Origin: Ceratobasidium sp. AG-K
Lineage: Eukaryota > Basidiomycota > Agaricomycetes > Cantharellales > Ceratobasidiaceae
Length of the DNA stretch: 64,000 nucleotides
NCBI GenBank assembly: GCA_037039685.1
Contig: JAWNGF010000001.1
Span: 7,192,001 to 7,256,000, forward strand
Direction: 5' to 3'
Each line of letters starts with the position of its first letter. The first letter of the stretch is position 1. The position numbers and the translations under genes are program-made. Below, piece after piece: positions 1-11,384 of the stretch. The notes beneath the pieces were generated by a model. The model saw nothing but the letters and a program-made list of their open reading frames with translations, made no database searches and was not told where the DNA came from.

Positions 1-649
1 CCAGCACCATATTACGGCCTGGCGGTTCCTCGTCCTCAAGGACGGTATGACCGGACTGGAAGGAGAGGATGCGTTTAGGGTCGAGCAGGGGTCGGACGAT
101 GATGGTGAGAGTCGGGCGGGCAAGGTTGTGTTAGATGTAGTGGAGAAGATGGGGTTGTGTGATGTCGTAGTGGTCGTTAGTCGAAAGTATGTTATTCCGT
201 GTTCGTATTGGTATCCGAGTTTGACTTTTGTTAGGTTTGGAGGGACGATGCTCGGTCCGGCACGGTTCACATACATTGCGGATTGCGCGCGTGCAGTCTG
301 TACGGCTTTATTTGAGCGCGAAAAGGCCGCAGAGCGAGCGTCCAAGGTGGCGGATCTTGTCGCCCAGCTCAGGGAATGGGACACAGAAGTGGCCGAGTTA
401 CGGACCGAAATGGCTGCTTTGGAGCCCAAAAAGGTCGCCTCGCCGGGTGAGTCTCTACCCCATCCACGCAAAGAACAGACTGATACGCTCTTTGCAGGCA
501 AACCCACCGTATCCGTCTCGCTCAAACCCCCGGATTATACCAACATTCTCGAGCCACCAGACGTAGAAAAGGCCGAAAGGCTGTTGCAAGCTCGACAAAA
601 GACTGTTCAGAGCTTGAAAGCAGCGTTGGAGAAGAAGCGGCAGGCTTGA
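1..649 (+). CDS. Impact N-terminal (UPF0029) domain protein, 5' truncated
   Basis: The reading frame is already open at base 2, so the start lies outside the window. After removing two short introns (187-234, 48 bp; 447-497, 51 bp) the protein reads through a D-D-D-G-E segment and then SRKFGGTMLGPARF, the signature of the Impact_N/UPF0029 fold found in Yih1/IMPACT and in stand-alone proteins. The remainder is a charged, heptad-like helix (roughly the last 100 residues), so a C-terminal coiled coil is likely. Impact_N proteins of the Yih1 type bind Gcn1 and dampen Gcn2 signalling, but the missing N-terminus means an RWD domain cannot be confirmed and the role is unassigned. The domain call is fairly secure; the function is not. 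Confidence 0.65.
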   Translation, partial: QHHITAWRFLVLKDGMTGLEGEDAFRVEQGSDDDGESRAGKVVLDVVEKMGLCDVVVVVSRKYVIPCSYWYPSLTFVRFGGTMLGPARFTYIADCARAVCTALFEREKAAERASKVADLVAQLREWDTEVAELRTEMAALEPKKVASPGESLPHPRKEQTDTLFAGKPTVSVSLKPPDYTNILEPPDVEKAERLLQARQKTVQSLKAALEKKRQA

Positions 650-787
650 GATTACGTTCCTATACCTTGCTTGTATCTAGACATTTTGCTAATTTATCGT
701 GAGCTGACGTCAGAGGGAGTCAGGATCCTGATACGAAGCGTTCTTGATCGTGTAGGTTTGTGCGTAGATCTACCACATCTTGTTTGC

Positions 788-2847
788 ATGTCTCAACCTG
801 CGGTCGAGCCGCTCTCTATCCTCACTATTGCTGGGACAGATCCGAGTGGTGGTGCAGGAATCCAAGTAGGTCGGGTGGCAAGCCAACGAAAATTTACCCT
901 GATGAATTCCTACAGGCCGACTTGAAAACCTTTGCAGCACATGGATGTTATGGGACTAGCGTCGTCACCGCGCTTGTCGCGCAAAACACACAGGGCGTAA
1001 AGGGGATACATGCGCCCCCGCCCGAATTTGTGGCGCACCAGGTGAGCCTCTACCCGGACCGCATTCGCTCAACTAACAACGAGCTCAGATTGAATGCGTC
1101 CTCGACGACGTCCCCCCACGGGCAATCAAAACTGGAATGCTCACGGACGAACCGACCCTCCGTGCGGTCCTCGACACCCTCAAATTGTCCTATCCAAACA
1201 ACACCTTGCCCCCACTTGTCGTTGACCCAGTCATGGTATCCACATCCAGCCACTCGCTCCTCGAGTCATCCGCCAACGCACTAATAAAAAATGAGCTGGT
1301 CCCGCTAGCGACGATCGTCACGCCCAACGTCCCCGAAGTCGAACTCTTGCTCGGTCTTGAGAAAGGGAGTATCAAGACTGTGCAAGGGATGATTGCTGCC
1401 GCCGAGGGCGTGACGAAACTCGGTGCTCGAGCGGCGCTGGTCAAGGGTGGACATTGCGCCTTTGTCGCGCGAGACGTCTTGGTGCTCGATACCAGTGACG
1501 AGCTATACGTACGTTGGGACGCGGGGTGTGGACCAAATCAGCCGGCCATCCTCAGAATGGAATCGACGACGAGTGTCGAGGAACAGGTTGTGGTCGTGGA
1601 CGTGTTGCATCTGCGCGAACCCAGGGCAGACGGTGTGGCTACGGTCACGTTGTTCGTTCGTCCCAGATTGGAGACAACGAGTACTCACGGAACGGGGTGC
1701 ACACTGAGCGCTGCATTAGCGTGTGCATTTGCACAGGGGCTAAGCCGTAAGTGCTGGCTTTGGTATAGGTGTGATTGGGCTGATGTGGAGATTAGCGTTT
1801 GATGCAACCGTTCAGGCGACGAGGTACTCTCACCAAGCAATCGCGACTGCACCCAAGCTCGGGAAAGGCCATGGACCATTGAACCACGGGCATTCAGTCA
1901 TCCCGAGGCTCATTCCCAAGTAAGTGTTGACCCTGCGTGGTCGATCGATCCTGACTTTACTCCGGACAGTCCAACGCCGGGTAACCCCTATCCATTCACG
2001 AGCGCACTGATCAATTCGTGTCCAAACTTATGGAGAGATTACATTGAGCACCCATTCGTAAAGCAGCTAGCCGCCGGCACACTCCCCAAGGAGAACTTTG
2101 TCCATTACCTTAAGTGAGTGGCCCTATATGCCGAGAAACAAAGCTAACGATCACGTAGGCAAGATTACATCTACTTGAGGCACTATGCACGCGCACACGG
2201 GCAAGTTACATCGCCACTGTACCACGCATACACTAACCGCTTTCACAGACTTCTAGTCGCCAAAGCAAACACTTATGCAGCTGCGGGGGCAGCAGCGACT
2301 ATTGTCCTTCATATCGTCCGCGAATCGCAAATGCACGTTGAATACTGCGCCAAATGGGGTGTCACCCAGCAAGCGCTCGACTCGACACCCGAACTCCCCG
2401 CGACGGCCGCATATGCGCGGTACATCATGGACGTTGGTCTCCAGGGAGATGATTTCATGCTAGTTCTGGCTGTTGCATCGTGCCTGCTTGGGTATGGAGA
2501 GGTTGGATTGAGGTTGAAGGCGTTAAGAGCGGCAACCGACGATAATCCGTACAAGAGGTGAGCTGCTGACGCGGCTTAACCCCGTGGGGTTCGCACTAAC
2601 CCCACTGGGAAAGGTGGATTGACGATTACGGGGGAAAAGATTTTCAAGATGCTACGAGGCGTGGTATAGGTTAGTGTGCTCATCTTCATTTCAAGGGGTC
2701 TAGGCTTATTGGTTTGGTTTAGAGTTGATGGAGGCAAGAGCCGCGGCAGACCCACCGTCGGCAGCCAGGTTTGCACAATTACAGGACGTCTGGGAGCGCT
2801 GTGTTAGGCTGGAGATTGGATTTTGGGATATGGGTCTCAACATCTAA
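788..2847 (+). CDS. THI20: Bifunctional HMP/HMP-P kinase - TenA (thiaminase II) protein, THI20 type
   Basis: Thiamine biosynthesis and salvage: the N-terminal ThiD domain phosphorylates hydroxymethylpyrimidine to its pyrophosphate; the C-terminal TenA domain hydrolyses thiamine-type pyrimidines. The start reads MSQPAVEPLSILTIAGTDPSGGAG, the ThiD nucleotide/substrate loop, and HGTGCTLS at about 1684-1707 is the ThiD anion-hole motif. From about 2000 the TenA part follows, with a Cys in ASCLLGYGE (about 2476-2502) as the likely nucleophile. Nine exons fit: introns 866-915, 1042-1088, 1747-1795, 1920-1969, 2114-2158, 2201-2248, 2558-2613 and 2670-2722. They sum to 1662 nt, or 553 aa, close to yeast Thi20 (551 aa). 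The sixth intron uses a GC donor. A loop at about 1505-1560 is longer than usual for the family. I saw no TPP riboswitch. Confidence 0.88.
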
Positions 2848-2979
2848 TCTATAGTGTGTCTTGTCTATGACCAATGAACTAGCGGAACATCTGGCGCTTG
2901 CTGGACCGGTTTGTAACCCACAAACCCGGAATCAATTATTTCGGCAGTGACACGAGAATACCCAATTGCTCTTGTATTC

Positions 2980-3003
2980 GTCCTCTTCGGAGTGACATAT
3001 ACA

Positions 3004-3034
<31 letters not shown>

Positions 3035-3099
3035 GGCCCCTGCACAAGGATGACACGCTAGTTCAGAGTGGACGGTCTACGGACCGCAATATTTATTTT
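2980..3099 (+). ncRNA. U6: U6 spliceosomal snRNA
   Basis: The sequence matches the U6 core almost exactly: a 5' hairpin (CTC-TTCG-GAG flanked by GTC/GAC, 2980-2996), CATATACAAAAATTGGAAC, the catalytic ACAGAGA box at 3018-3024, the AGC triad at 3030-3032, and the CCCCTGCACAAGGATGACAC internal stem-loop region. U6 forms the catalytic centre of the spliceosome and pairs with U2, U4 and the 5' splice site. The core is not interrupted by an intron, unlike U6 in some yeasts. The 3' tail is longer than in animals and contains a perfect hairpin, CGGTC-TACG-GACCG, at 3073-3086. The end is set at the only T4 run. I found no convincing TATA box near -30. The gene starts 133 bp after the THI20 stop codon. 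Confidence 0.9.
3096..3099 (+). terminator. RNA polymerase III T-run terminator of U6
   Basis: TTTT directly downstream of the U6 body, the first run of four T residues after the 5' end. This is the usual Pol III stop signal and fixes the RNA at about 115-120 nt. Confidence 0.6.
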
Positions 3100-3351
3100 G
3101 CACAGCACTTGAGGACGTAAGTTCTTATGGTAAGATCACGTTAACTGCTTAGTTATCGTCTACGTCCTTTGAATTTTGAGCCCAACGAAATGTCTATATG
3201 CTTTGCTACACAGTAAACCTAATACAAAGACACAGTAACAGTACAACCCCCCTCCCCCCAAGAAAAAGAAAAAAAAGAAAGGGACGACGCGAATCAAAAC
3301 AGTGGAAAGCCATGCGCATACAATAGTCCAGTCTCTGACGACGGCAGACAA

Positions 3352-6318
3352 TCAGTTCTTGAACCCAGAGATGGTGGGTATTGCTGGAACGCTCTCGATT
3401 TCGGTAAGCAGTTCTTGAATGTTCTGCTCTACAGATTCTGCAGCTAGCATGTTGCCCTCGACCAGAAGTCTAGACTTCTCTGTTGCGTACCAATCTTTGA
3501 GAATAATCCAATCGATCTGTAGGAGCTGTAAGAATGGGGTATTGCATCCGAAAATGGAAACCTGCATACTCCAAGGAGAAGCAACAATGCTTCGGGGACG
3601 GCGATCAGGCGCAGTCTACGAAGAATATCTATTGCCTCGTTTGCGGCGACCAGGCATTTTTCTCGCGATTTTGGGTGGTTGCTCGCTAGAAACCCGTGAA
3701 GTTGAACTTGGCTAGCCAGCAACGTCGTGCGAGCCTAACGTAATTTTAGATCCGCATGTATGACTCCAATGCTCAGGTGAACGTACCGCAGCAATCACTA
3801 TTGTCCATTCAAGGTCTGTATGAGCTGATTCCATGGGCATGGTCTGAAGAGCTTCGATGAGTGCCCTATCGCACGCTGCGTGCTTGGCCAACAGCCCGGA
3901 TTCCAGGTATCTAGCTACAAGAGAACGTTAGAACTTCTTGGCAGTCAATATTCGTGTGACCAACCTGAATCAAACGCAGCGGATAATTTAGCCGCTCGAG
4001 CAAGGAGACACATGCTTTTCAGGCGAAGGGACTGGGAGTGACTGTCTCGAGACATGTCAGCCGTGCCTGGCGTTCCGCTGTAGAGCGAGACTACTGTTGG
4101 CTGGCCGAATTGGCTACTCGGCTAGTATAATGTTAGCCCATACCAAGAGTTAGCGCAGCACCTAGAACATACTTGGGGTGTTGAATCTATAGGGGTAGGC
4201 CACGGGGTGTTGACTTCGGAATCGGCGACTGACGTGGCAAGCCCAGTAAGCAGCCCTACTAAACGATCAAGCAGTCGTTGGACGTCAGCCAGGCGAACAA
4301 TAGGTGGTAATGTGAATGTTCTTACTACCCATATCGTACATATGCACCTATTCATCAGACCTTCAAGTTAAACAGACTCCGCACATGCTCGAGAGTTTCA
4401 ACGTACCATCCAATATACGTGAATATATTCATTCTTCTCGATATTATCGCGTGGTCGAGGGATCATATTGTTTGTACCCATAGCCCTTGGGATTGCATTC
4501 GGGCTAGTGGCAGCAAGACCTCTGTCATCGATGTTATCAATGTGACCATACTCGGACTGGGGCTGCCACTGTGGTGAACCAAGTTGATGTAGCCCGCACG
4601 CAATGGCGAACCGGGCTGCAGTCGAACTTAGATGATGGCCCTCGAGGAACCTCCCCTAATGGCAGGTTAACTGGGGGGCAAAATGAATTGGCGATGATCA
4701 TACCTTCAAGACTGAACTCAAGGTTAGGCGAATGTTCTACAGAGCATACGGCCATTCACTCACAGTAGTAAAATGATAGTAGGTTGGAAGCTCTAATGAA
4801 GTCGATAAGGCGATCTCCCTGGACAAGCGCAACTTCCATTTCTTTTCGGACCTTGGCTACAAACGTGGGTTGCATGTCTTCAAACGACTTATCCCCTGCA
4901 AATGAACATGCTATGAGGTACATTGCGTTCAGAAAGCACCTTGATTTCATGTTTAGCAAACTTTGGCGTTTCTCTTCAAGTTTACTCACTTGTGATGTTG
5001 GTCAGCCACTGGCAGCGAGAGTGATGCCCATAGACGAGGGGCATCAATTCCAACTCCAGGCTATTGTTTATATAGCATGAGCCTCTGATGGGATTCAATA
5101 ATGAGCACATTACCTCCCACTTGCGCGCAAGAAACACGTCAATTCTATGATCCAAGTCAACAAACTTGGACAATGATAGGCAAGCCACGATTAGTCTTAC
5201 AAATACCGTTGCATCCCGCTTGGTATCTCGTCGAGTTCCCACCATGGCGTTATCTTTCTAAGCGTTCCCAAAAGTTCGTTTCGTGTATGGGCTAATGGTT
5301 CTGAGTTTGGTATCGCCAACGATGCAGCTAGATTGAGCAATTCGTTTTGTTCAGGAACAAATGCTATCGGTAAGTATATTAAATCAAACTGAGTTTTCAA
5401 CAGTTTCAGGGAAACTTACGAGCCCAAGCCTGGGAGTTCTGGGTAAGGTAAGGGTGCGACAGTAGTGTCGCATCGGTTGCGCTGCCACTGGCACCCGGCT
5501 AGGTTAAAGATCAGCCAATATCCTATCATGGACCATAGCCTACAATACTCACCGTACAGGAGAGTATCTCCGCAGGCATAAACAAAGGGTGAGCTTGGTA
5601 CGACGAGTCAGCCAGGGTGGTCTGCCGTGCCGTTTCCATAGCCGAGATTTTCGCCTCCAAGTCGCGAACTTTGCTGGTAAGGATCTGTACGCGCGATTTG
5701 GGAAGTCCGTCGTCGTAACTGCATGTCTGCGACCTGCCGGTCTTTGTACACTATGAGAAGAGAATGGCTGAGTTAGATTATGAAGAGTCGGAAGGCCGCT
5801 TACTACTCACCGCCGTGCACGCGGGCTTGGCTGTCCGACGATTACTAGGTTAGATGTTTGAATTGGAATGCCACTCTTTCAGCTTACCAGCATCGCATTT
5901 CTAGTTCCATACAAGTTTAATCGTTAACAGGTGAGTCACTGCCGCAGAGCCAGAACGAAGTGGGACACACCAGTTTCCGGCGCCTACAGGTAAGGCATGC
6001 AGAGCCCCTTTGAAGGACAGACAATTGGTGAGAACCCCCGCTAGATGTTCCTTCGCTTGGACTTGAGCTCGAACTGGGAGACCCTGTCGAGGTTCGGGAT
6101 GACTGTTCTGCGACAGACGAATGCAAGGTAGATCCAGGTGAGTCGAACAACCCGATTTGAGGGCTGGTGTCATGATCTGGCGTCAAGATAACAGAACTAG
6201 GCATATATGGTTGAGCTCTCCGAGCCCTACGCTGGTTCGCGATACCAGATGTTGAAGGCCTCGAGAGCGTCGAAGACGTTGAGGGTGCCGAGGGTGTAGA
6301 TGGCGTAGAGTTTAACAT
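3352..6318 (-). CDS. Zn2Cys6 transcription factor, fungal_trans type (copy A)
   Basis: A probable nuclear regulator with an N-terminal Zn2Cys6 DNA-binding cluster. After a Ser/Pro/Thr-rich leader the spliced cluster is C-x2-C-x6-C-x6-C-x2-C-x8-C, followed by SYDDG and a coiled-coil linker (about 5600-5720) typical of dimerising binuclear-cluster factors. Later exons (about 5197-5400, 4982-5245, 4756-4989, 3570-3722, 3352-3516 or 3525) resemble the fungal_trans middle region (NAMYLIACSFAGDKSF, GDRLIDFIRASNLLSFYYCE). The cluster is split over four exons by introns 5901-5970, 5831-5887 and 5751-5810, leaving exons of 13 and 20 nt. An upstream in-frame ATG at 6429 is possible; 6318 was chosen because the leader becomes compositionally uniform from there. 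The 3' exons are only partly resolved. The target genes are unknown. It is paralogous to the gene at 7137-9947. Confidence 0.72.
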
Positions 6319-7136
6319 AGTACAGTTCAGTTTCAAAGAAGCCGAGTCTTCCTTGGAGCAATCTGACCAGGCCGGTTCTGCGATTGACAACACAGCTAGC
6401 ATGCGAGATCCAGATGACTTGGTGAACACTCAGGAGGGGTTTATCCAACAGAAGCCAACTCCACCTGGGTTTTAGGTCGACGTTGTATGGTCGCGACAAT
6501 ATTATGAAATAACTGTCAAGCACCAAAAAACGTACCCTCGGGTCTCCCGAGAGTCAAGCCGTAGAGCCTTGCGTCCCATCGGTCGAATACCATAAGCTCT
6601 AAAATAGGACGTCGTGATCAGACTGTTGCCCGATGGAGCAAGCTATCCGGATCTATCACAAGGTGATAAACACCCGTTTTTTGCACAGTTGCGATGCTCA
6701 TTGCAAAGAGGGCCCACGGCTACATCAAAAAAAAAACACTCCACATGGGCGAGACATGACAGCCAATCCTGCCTTTGGAAGATCGCCACTGGAGATAAGA
6801 ACCGATCAAACCCGCACAGAGGGGGGCTGGAAGGGTTATCTCTCCCAGCAGGGGGAAAGTTGGAGCCCAACCGCCGGCTCCGAATTTGCGAGACGAACCC
6901 CAAGAAATATCGATCGCGCGGGTCAAAATATCAATTTATATATCTACAATAGGCAAATGCAGCATTCCCAGTTGGCCCCTAACAAACACAAAACGCAATC
7001 GCTACAGGTTCCCCGACAAGGATATTTATCGGAGAAATAGCATAGTAGATGGGTAATCTATATTAAATGAGAGCTTCAGGAACTTAGGCTTTTGCTCAGC
7101 CATAACCCTTTTGACCCGCGAAACAGTTAGTAAATC
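6319..7136. other. Intergenic, between the two Zn2Cys6 genes
   Basis: No supported gene. It holds the upstream region of copy A and the downstream region of copy B. Overlapping short ORFs on both strands near 6614-7040 lack family signatures. Confidence 0.5.
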
Positions 7137-9947
7137 TTAGCCTCTCACGAAGATGTGGTTTGTACCTAAGATCGGATAGACTTGGCGGAGTCGTTTCATC
7201 ACTGCAAATAGAGCCTCGAGTTCCTGCTCGGTATGCCGAGCACTGTCTTCCTCTGAAATGCTCCTCTTTCGCTGAGCTTCGCGCTTGAGTATATCAGCCA
7301 CGCAAATCCAACTGAGCTGTAAATCCAAGGTCGTTTCAGCTATAGCAACTAGTTGAAGGACACATCACACTTACACCCATGAGCATATGGAAGTTTTTCG
7401 CATCAATATTATCAATCATATGCACGACCTTCATGGCGGCATCGGCAGCGCGTACAGCCTGATCCGATAGTGAGTATATGGGGGTCGACAACAGGAAAAG
7501 CCGCTTACCCGCTCATACGATGTCTGATCAGCGTCAACAAACGGTGAATGGAGCTGGATGGTCGAGCCTTGCACGAATGTATGCACGAAAATCAACGACG
7601 AAGTATCGTTGATGCCCATTCCTGAATGTATATGAGGTAACGTCTGAGAGATCCTGTCAAGGGCCATGTCTGTCGCCCTAAATTCGTGCCAAAACGTGCT
7701 CGTGCGTTCTATTGCGATCGGAGTGTTAGAAAGACAGACAACTCAAGAAGTTCAAGAACCGACCTGTTTCGGGGACCATCGATAGTCTAGACGAGCGCTC
7801 AAGAAGTGCAAGACTCTTGACGCGCAAAGCATGCAGCGAATCCTTGCTTGCATCTTGAGCATGATTGCCTTGTTCGTACATGTTCATAATTGTCGCATTC
7901 GTTTCATCCGAAATAGTTCCCTGAATTGATTATGGTGTCAGCCCGACGGTGCCGGCCGGGAACGCGTTCACTCACATCCTCAAATTCCTTCAACGGACGT
8001 GGGAATACCGTGGTGATCTCCGAATCCTTGATCGCGTGGGGAAGCCCGGTTCCAAGGCTACCTGCCCGGCTAAAACGAATATTTATGGATATAGCGCCCA
8101 TGCCAAGTAGCTACCAACTTACTCGGTAATAAATGTCAACCAAAATATATTGATCTAGAAGTTGATTAGTCGGCAACTCCCTGGGTCGGGACACGGAACG
8201 CACGCACCAGCTCGTACAACTCGATCGGATCACGAGGCGGGTCAAGCATCGAGCCGGCCCTTCGTAAGCTCATCGAAGTCACTTGCCAAGGCGCACTGCC
8301 CGTGGCTGTGGTTGCATATTCACTTCCCCTCCAAACAGGCGAGCTAATTTGATGTAACCCACAGCTCATCGCTAGACAAGTCAGGGGCGGATCAGTCTGT
8401 TAAGCACACAAAAGATTCTATGTAAGCCCTCACCGAACCTAACAGCTAATAACGAGGTTTCGTTCAGCGGGCGGTGTTCGGGATTGAACAAACTGGTGCT
8501 TACCTGCACTATTGTGGTGTTGTCCCTCCAAAAGCCGGCCTTTAAAATAAAAATAACATGCCAAGAGCGCCGAAGCAAACAAAAAGTCTTTCAGTCGGTC
8601 CGCATGTTCCAGCGACTCGGCCAATGATGCTCGAGCTTTAGACAGGAACATAGGCTCCAGATGCGACAAAGAACCTCCTGGAGCATAGTGACATCCAAGG
8701 AGATAGATAGTGTTCATCAAACACCTACATTGAAATAAGCATGATGATAGATATTAGGAATAGGTCTTACGGATGCGGTCGTTTGTTGACTGGCAAATCA
8801 AGTGAAGCTAAAAACCGCCCTATATGCACCTCAAATCCGCATCGGTGACGATGGGGCATGAAGAGGTCGATCCTGTTGATCGCAATTGATATAGGATGAA
8901 TTGGGAGTAGTATGTCACTTACAAGTAGTTCCTGATGTTGGTTGGTAGTTGGTCTTGGTCCAACCACCGTGCAGGCACACCGTCAATATCTGGAAAGGCA
9001 TCGAGGGTAAAGCTGAGAGCTGGATCGGGTACCACACCATAGCTCGCAGTAATATCAATGAATTGGCTCGGGATTGTCGATTGCCCAGGCGGCAGGGCCA
9101 TCGAAGAGAAGCCAACGTTAGTTCCGCTTGTCATCGCAGAGCCATTGAGGTACGCCGTCAGCTGTCGATCAATGTTGCTATCCCCAGGCGAACCGACGGC
9201 GCGAGCCAGAGATATTCCCGAAAACTCCGCCCCTGTTGTGTCGGCAGTTGGGCTTCCCTCGAAACTCCCAGTAAAATCCCCTAACCACGAGGGCACTGGG
9301 CCGCTTGTAACGTCGAGAAGATTACTAGCCGAGTGGTCTTGTTGGCCAAATACTTGAAGCGTCCCGGTGTCACGATTGAGCAAAGCATCGAAGTGAGTTT
9401 GCGAATCTTGGGGGGGTTCATCGAATAGACTCTGGGAATACCCGTTCATCATCTGGGTGGGAGCATGTCCATTGGATTGTATTGTCCCATTGGGGAGTGC
9501 GATTATTGCGGGAGCAAGTGGTGGGGGTTGGTCAGAGCCTATACCATCATCCTCGGAGCCTATAGAGCCAGACTCGAGTGTCTGTAGTTTTTCTTCTAGT
9601 TCCTTGACCTTTTCTTGCAAGAGCTGGGTGCGCGTCTTTTGTTTCCCATCGTCGTACGTGCACTCGTCAGCCCGACCGGCAGTGACACATTTGCGGCATG
9701 CAGGGCGAACGGCGTCACATTTCTATAATATTATGATGACTGATGCATCACTGAAGGAACGAAATAAACTCACCAGCTTTCGCTTTCGACACGACAAACA
9801 GGCTGAGCCTCGCTGAAGCACGGTATGTGACATTTCGTCGTCCTCAACGTCGAGGTCTCTGTCTTCGAGTGCAGCAGCGGCTGCTAATGCCCGCGCATGC
9901 GCTCCACGCTTAGGTAGCCTTTTTCTTGTAGTCTTTGGCTGCTGCAT
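7137..9947 (-). CDS. Zn2Cys6 transcription factor, fungal_trans type (copy B)
   Basis: A probable DNA-binding regulator. It starts MQQPKTTRKRLPKRG, a basic stretch, then an acidic patch and the cluster C-x2-C-x6-C-x6-C-x2-C-x8-C across an intron at 9723-9773. A heptad linker follows (QLLQEKVKELEEKLQTLES), then a roughly 200-residue Ser/Gly/Gln-rich region and, after an intron near 8920, the middle homology block (LIDLFMPHRHRCGFEVHIG, then NTIYLLGCHYAPGG and EHADRLKDFLFASALLACY). Further short exons run to a stop at 7137-7139. Copy A has the same layout and the same first intron position (after RKL or RRKL), so the two are tandem duplicates. Exon borders below 8400 were not all fixed by eye. 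Ligand and targets cannot be inferred. Confidence 0.75.
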
Positions 9948-11384
9948 GCCTTAGTGAGCAGTGATTACAATGGGCGCCTGATGAATAAACAGTCATCAAA
10001 TAAGTTTAATGCACGAGGTAGGGCAAGCTGTGAGATCTCACCCGAGGGGGTATTCTCGTCAGTCAATGTCGGATAGGTGTGCCTGTAAATGACACGGTCG
10101 GCCTTCCTTGAGCTGAGCGTCTATATCTCGATGTGGAGAAGCAGTGGCGCGAGTACGATATTTTCGTCGTTGGTTGGAGATGATGGCCTATACGGGAGGC
10201 CAAGGGCAGAGTGGAATTCTGTAGCGCAATGGACACTTAAGACTATTAAATGAAGCTGAAGAGATGGTTAACCAGCCGGCGGATACCAATTGGGGTCGGT
10301 TGTGGCTATGCACAGGCCATCGGGCATGGACCTCCGAGGTTCATATGACACGCGGAAAATCTGTTTTCTTTCCCACCCACGAGTACCGTTGCGATCCGCA
10401 GTCGTCCTACCTTTCAAGCTTCCGTACATCCGGGTGATCTATGGGACGTTATCTTCATTGGCCTTTGTTTGTCGACTTGTGTACCCTAAATCGACTTGAA
10501 CAGGTGACCCGACCAAGTCCGTACAACGTTGCCGTCTTCAAGCTCACGCGATTAAGAGTCATGTTATTGTTGACCGATATGACACGCTTACATCAATCTT
10601 CTAAACAATACAAGTTAATAATGGGGAAATGTATTTGCGGGAAAATGACTTGGTGTAATAGGAACCGTGCCTAGGCTTGGTGAAAGCCATTAATAAAAAG
10701 AAGTGATCGTTGATAAGGAATGTTTGTTGCGCGTCGAATGGGGATTGTACTGCTCTGATGATCCACTGGACGTAAGATCGGTCCCCTCATAGCTGTGCAC
10801 GAAGAAGCATTCCACGGATGCGGCTCGAGACCGAACACCAACAACAACGTGATCCCTATTTGTCGAGGCATGCAACCGGCAATCAGCCCTCAAGAATGGT
10901 CGCTGTTGATCGACTTGGTATCTCCGTAGTGCCCGGTTCCTGCCGTCTGTGACTTTGAATAGCAAACGCTTGCGCAGCGCGCCAAGTTCGGCCGGATACA
11001 GCGGAGCACCAACTCGGTCCACGCCTTGAATGTGATAGGGCATTTTCTATCCAGTATAATAACATATTTGAACGTCAAACTTTAAACTTTATGAGATTGT
11101 GGTGTATGACTGATTGTATTGGGAGCTGTCAGCGATAACCAGGTAGATCAGCAGTTGCCGAAAGAGTATGTTCAATTAAGATCACGTGTATCGGGACGGA
11201 AGCACAACAAGCGCGCGACTCCTGTTCTTGACTCCAACCACGGCCAACAGTTTCATCAAATTCGACGTCTTACACAAGTTTGGGCCCAGACCGCAATAGA
11301 ACTAGGAACCCGGCTGTGGTCCGACTTTACTTGAATTTGCTTGGCCCCTATTGGTTCATGCTTTGCTAGTGCTGTCTCTCCGCA
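9948..11384. other. Intergenic region of about 1.4 kb
   Basis: No recognisable gene, RNA or repeat. A 117-codon minus-strand ORF (10690-11043) and short plus-strand ORFs exist but show no family signature and no convincing splice partners. It probably holds promoter sequence for copy B and for ADA3. Confidence 0.45.

Noticed and set aside
1509..1555. Possible intron (GTACGT...CTCAG) in the ThiD half of THI20
   Set aside because: Its 47 bp length would shift the frame, and the unspliced frame continues into the conserved HGTGCTLS motif.
2114..2250. THI20 read-through of the GC-donor region as coding
   Set aside because: The frame stays open, but it inserts 16 residues not expected between YARAHG and LLVAKANT; the GC-AG intron fits better.
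10690..11043. 117-codon minus-strand ORF
   Set aside because: No family signature, overlapped by other frames of similar length, and no splice partner.
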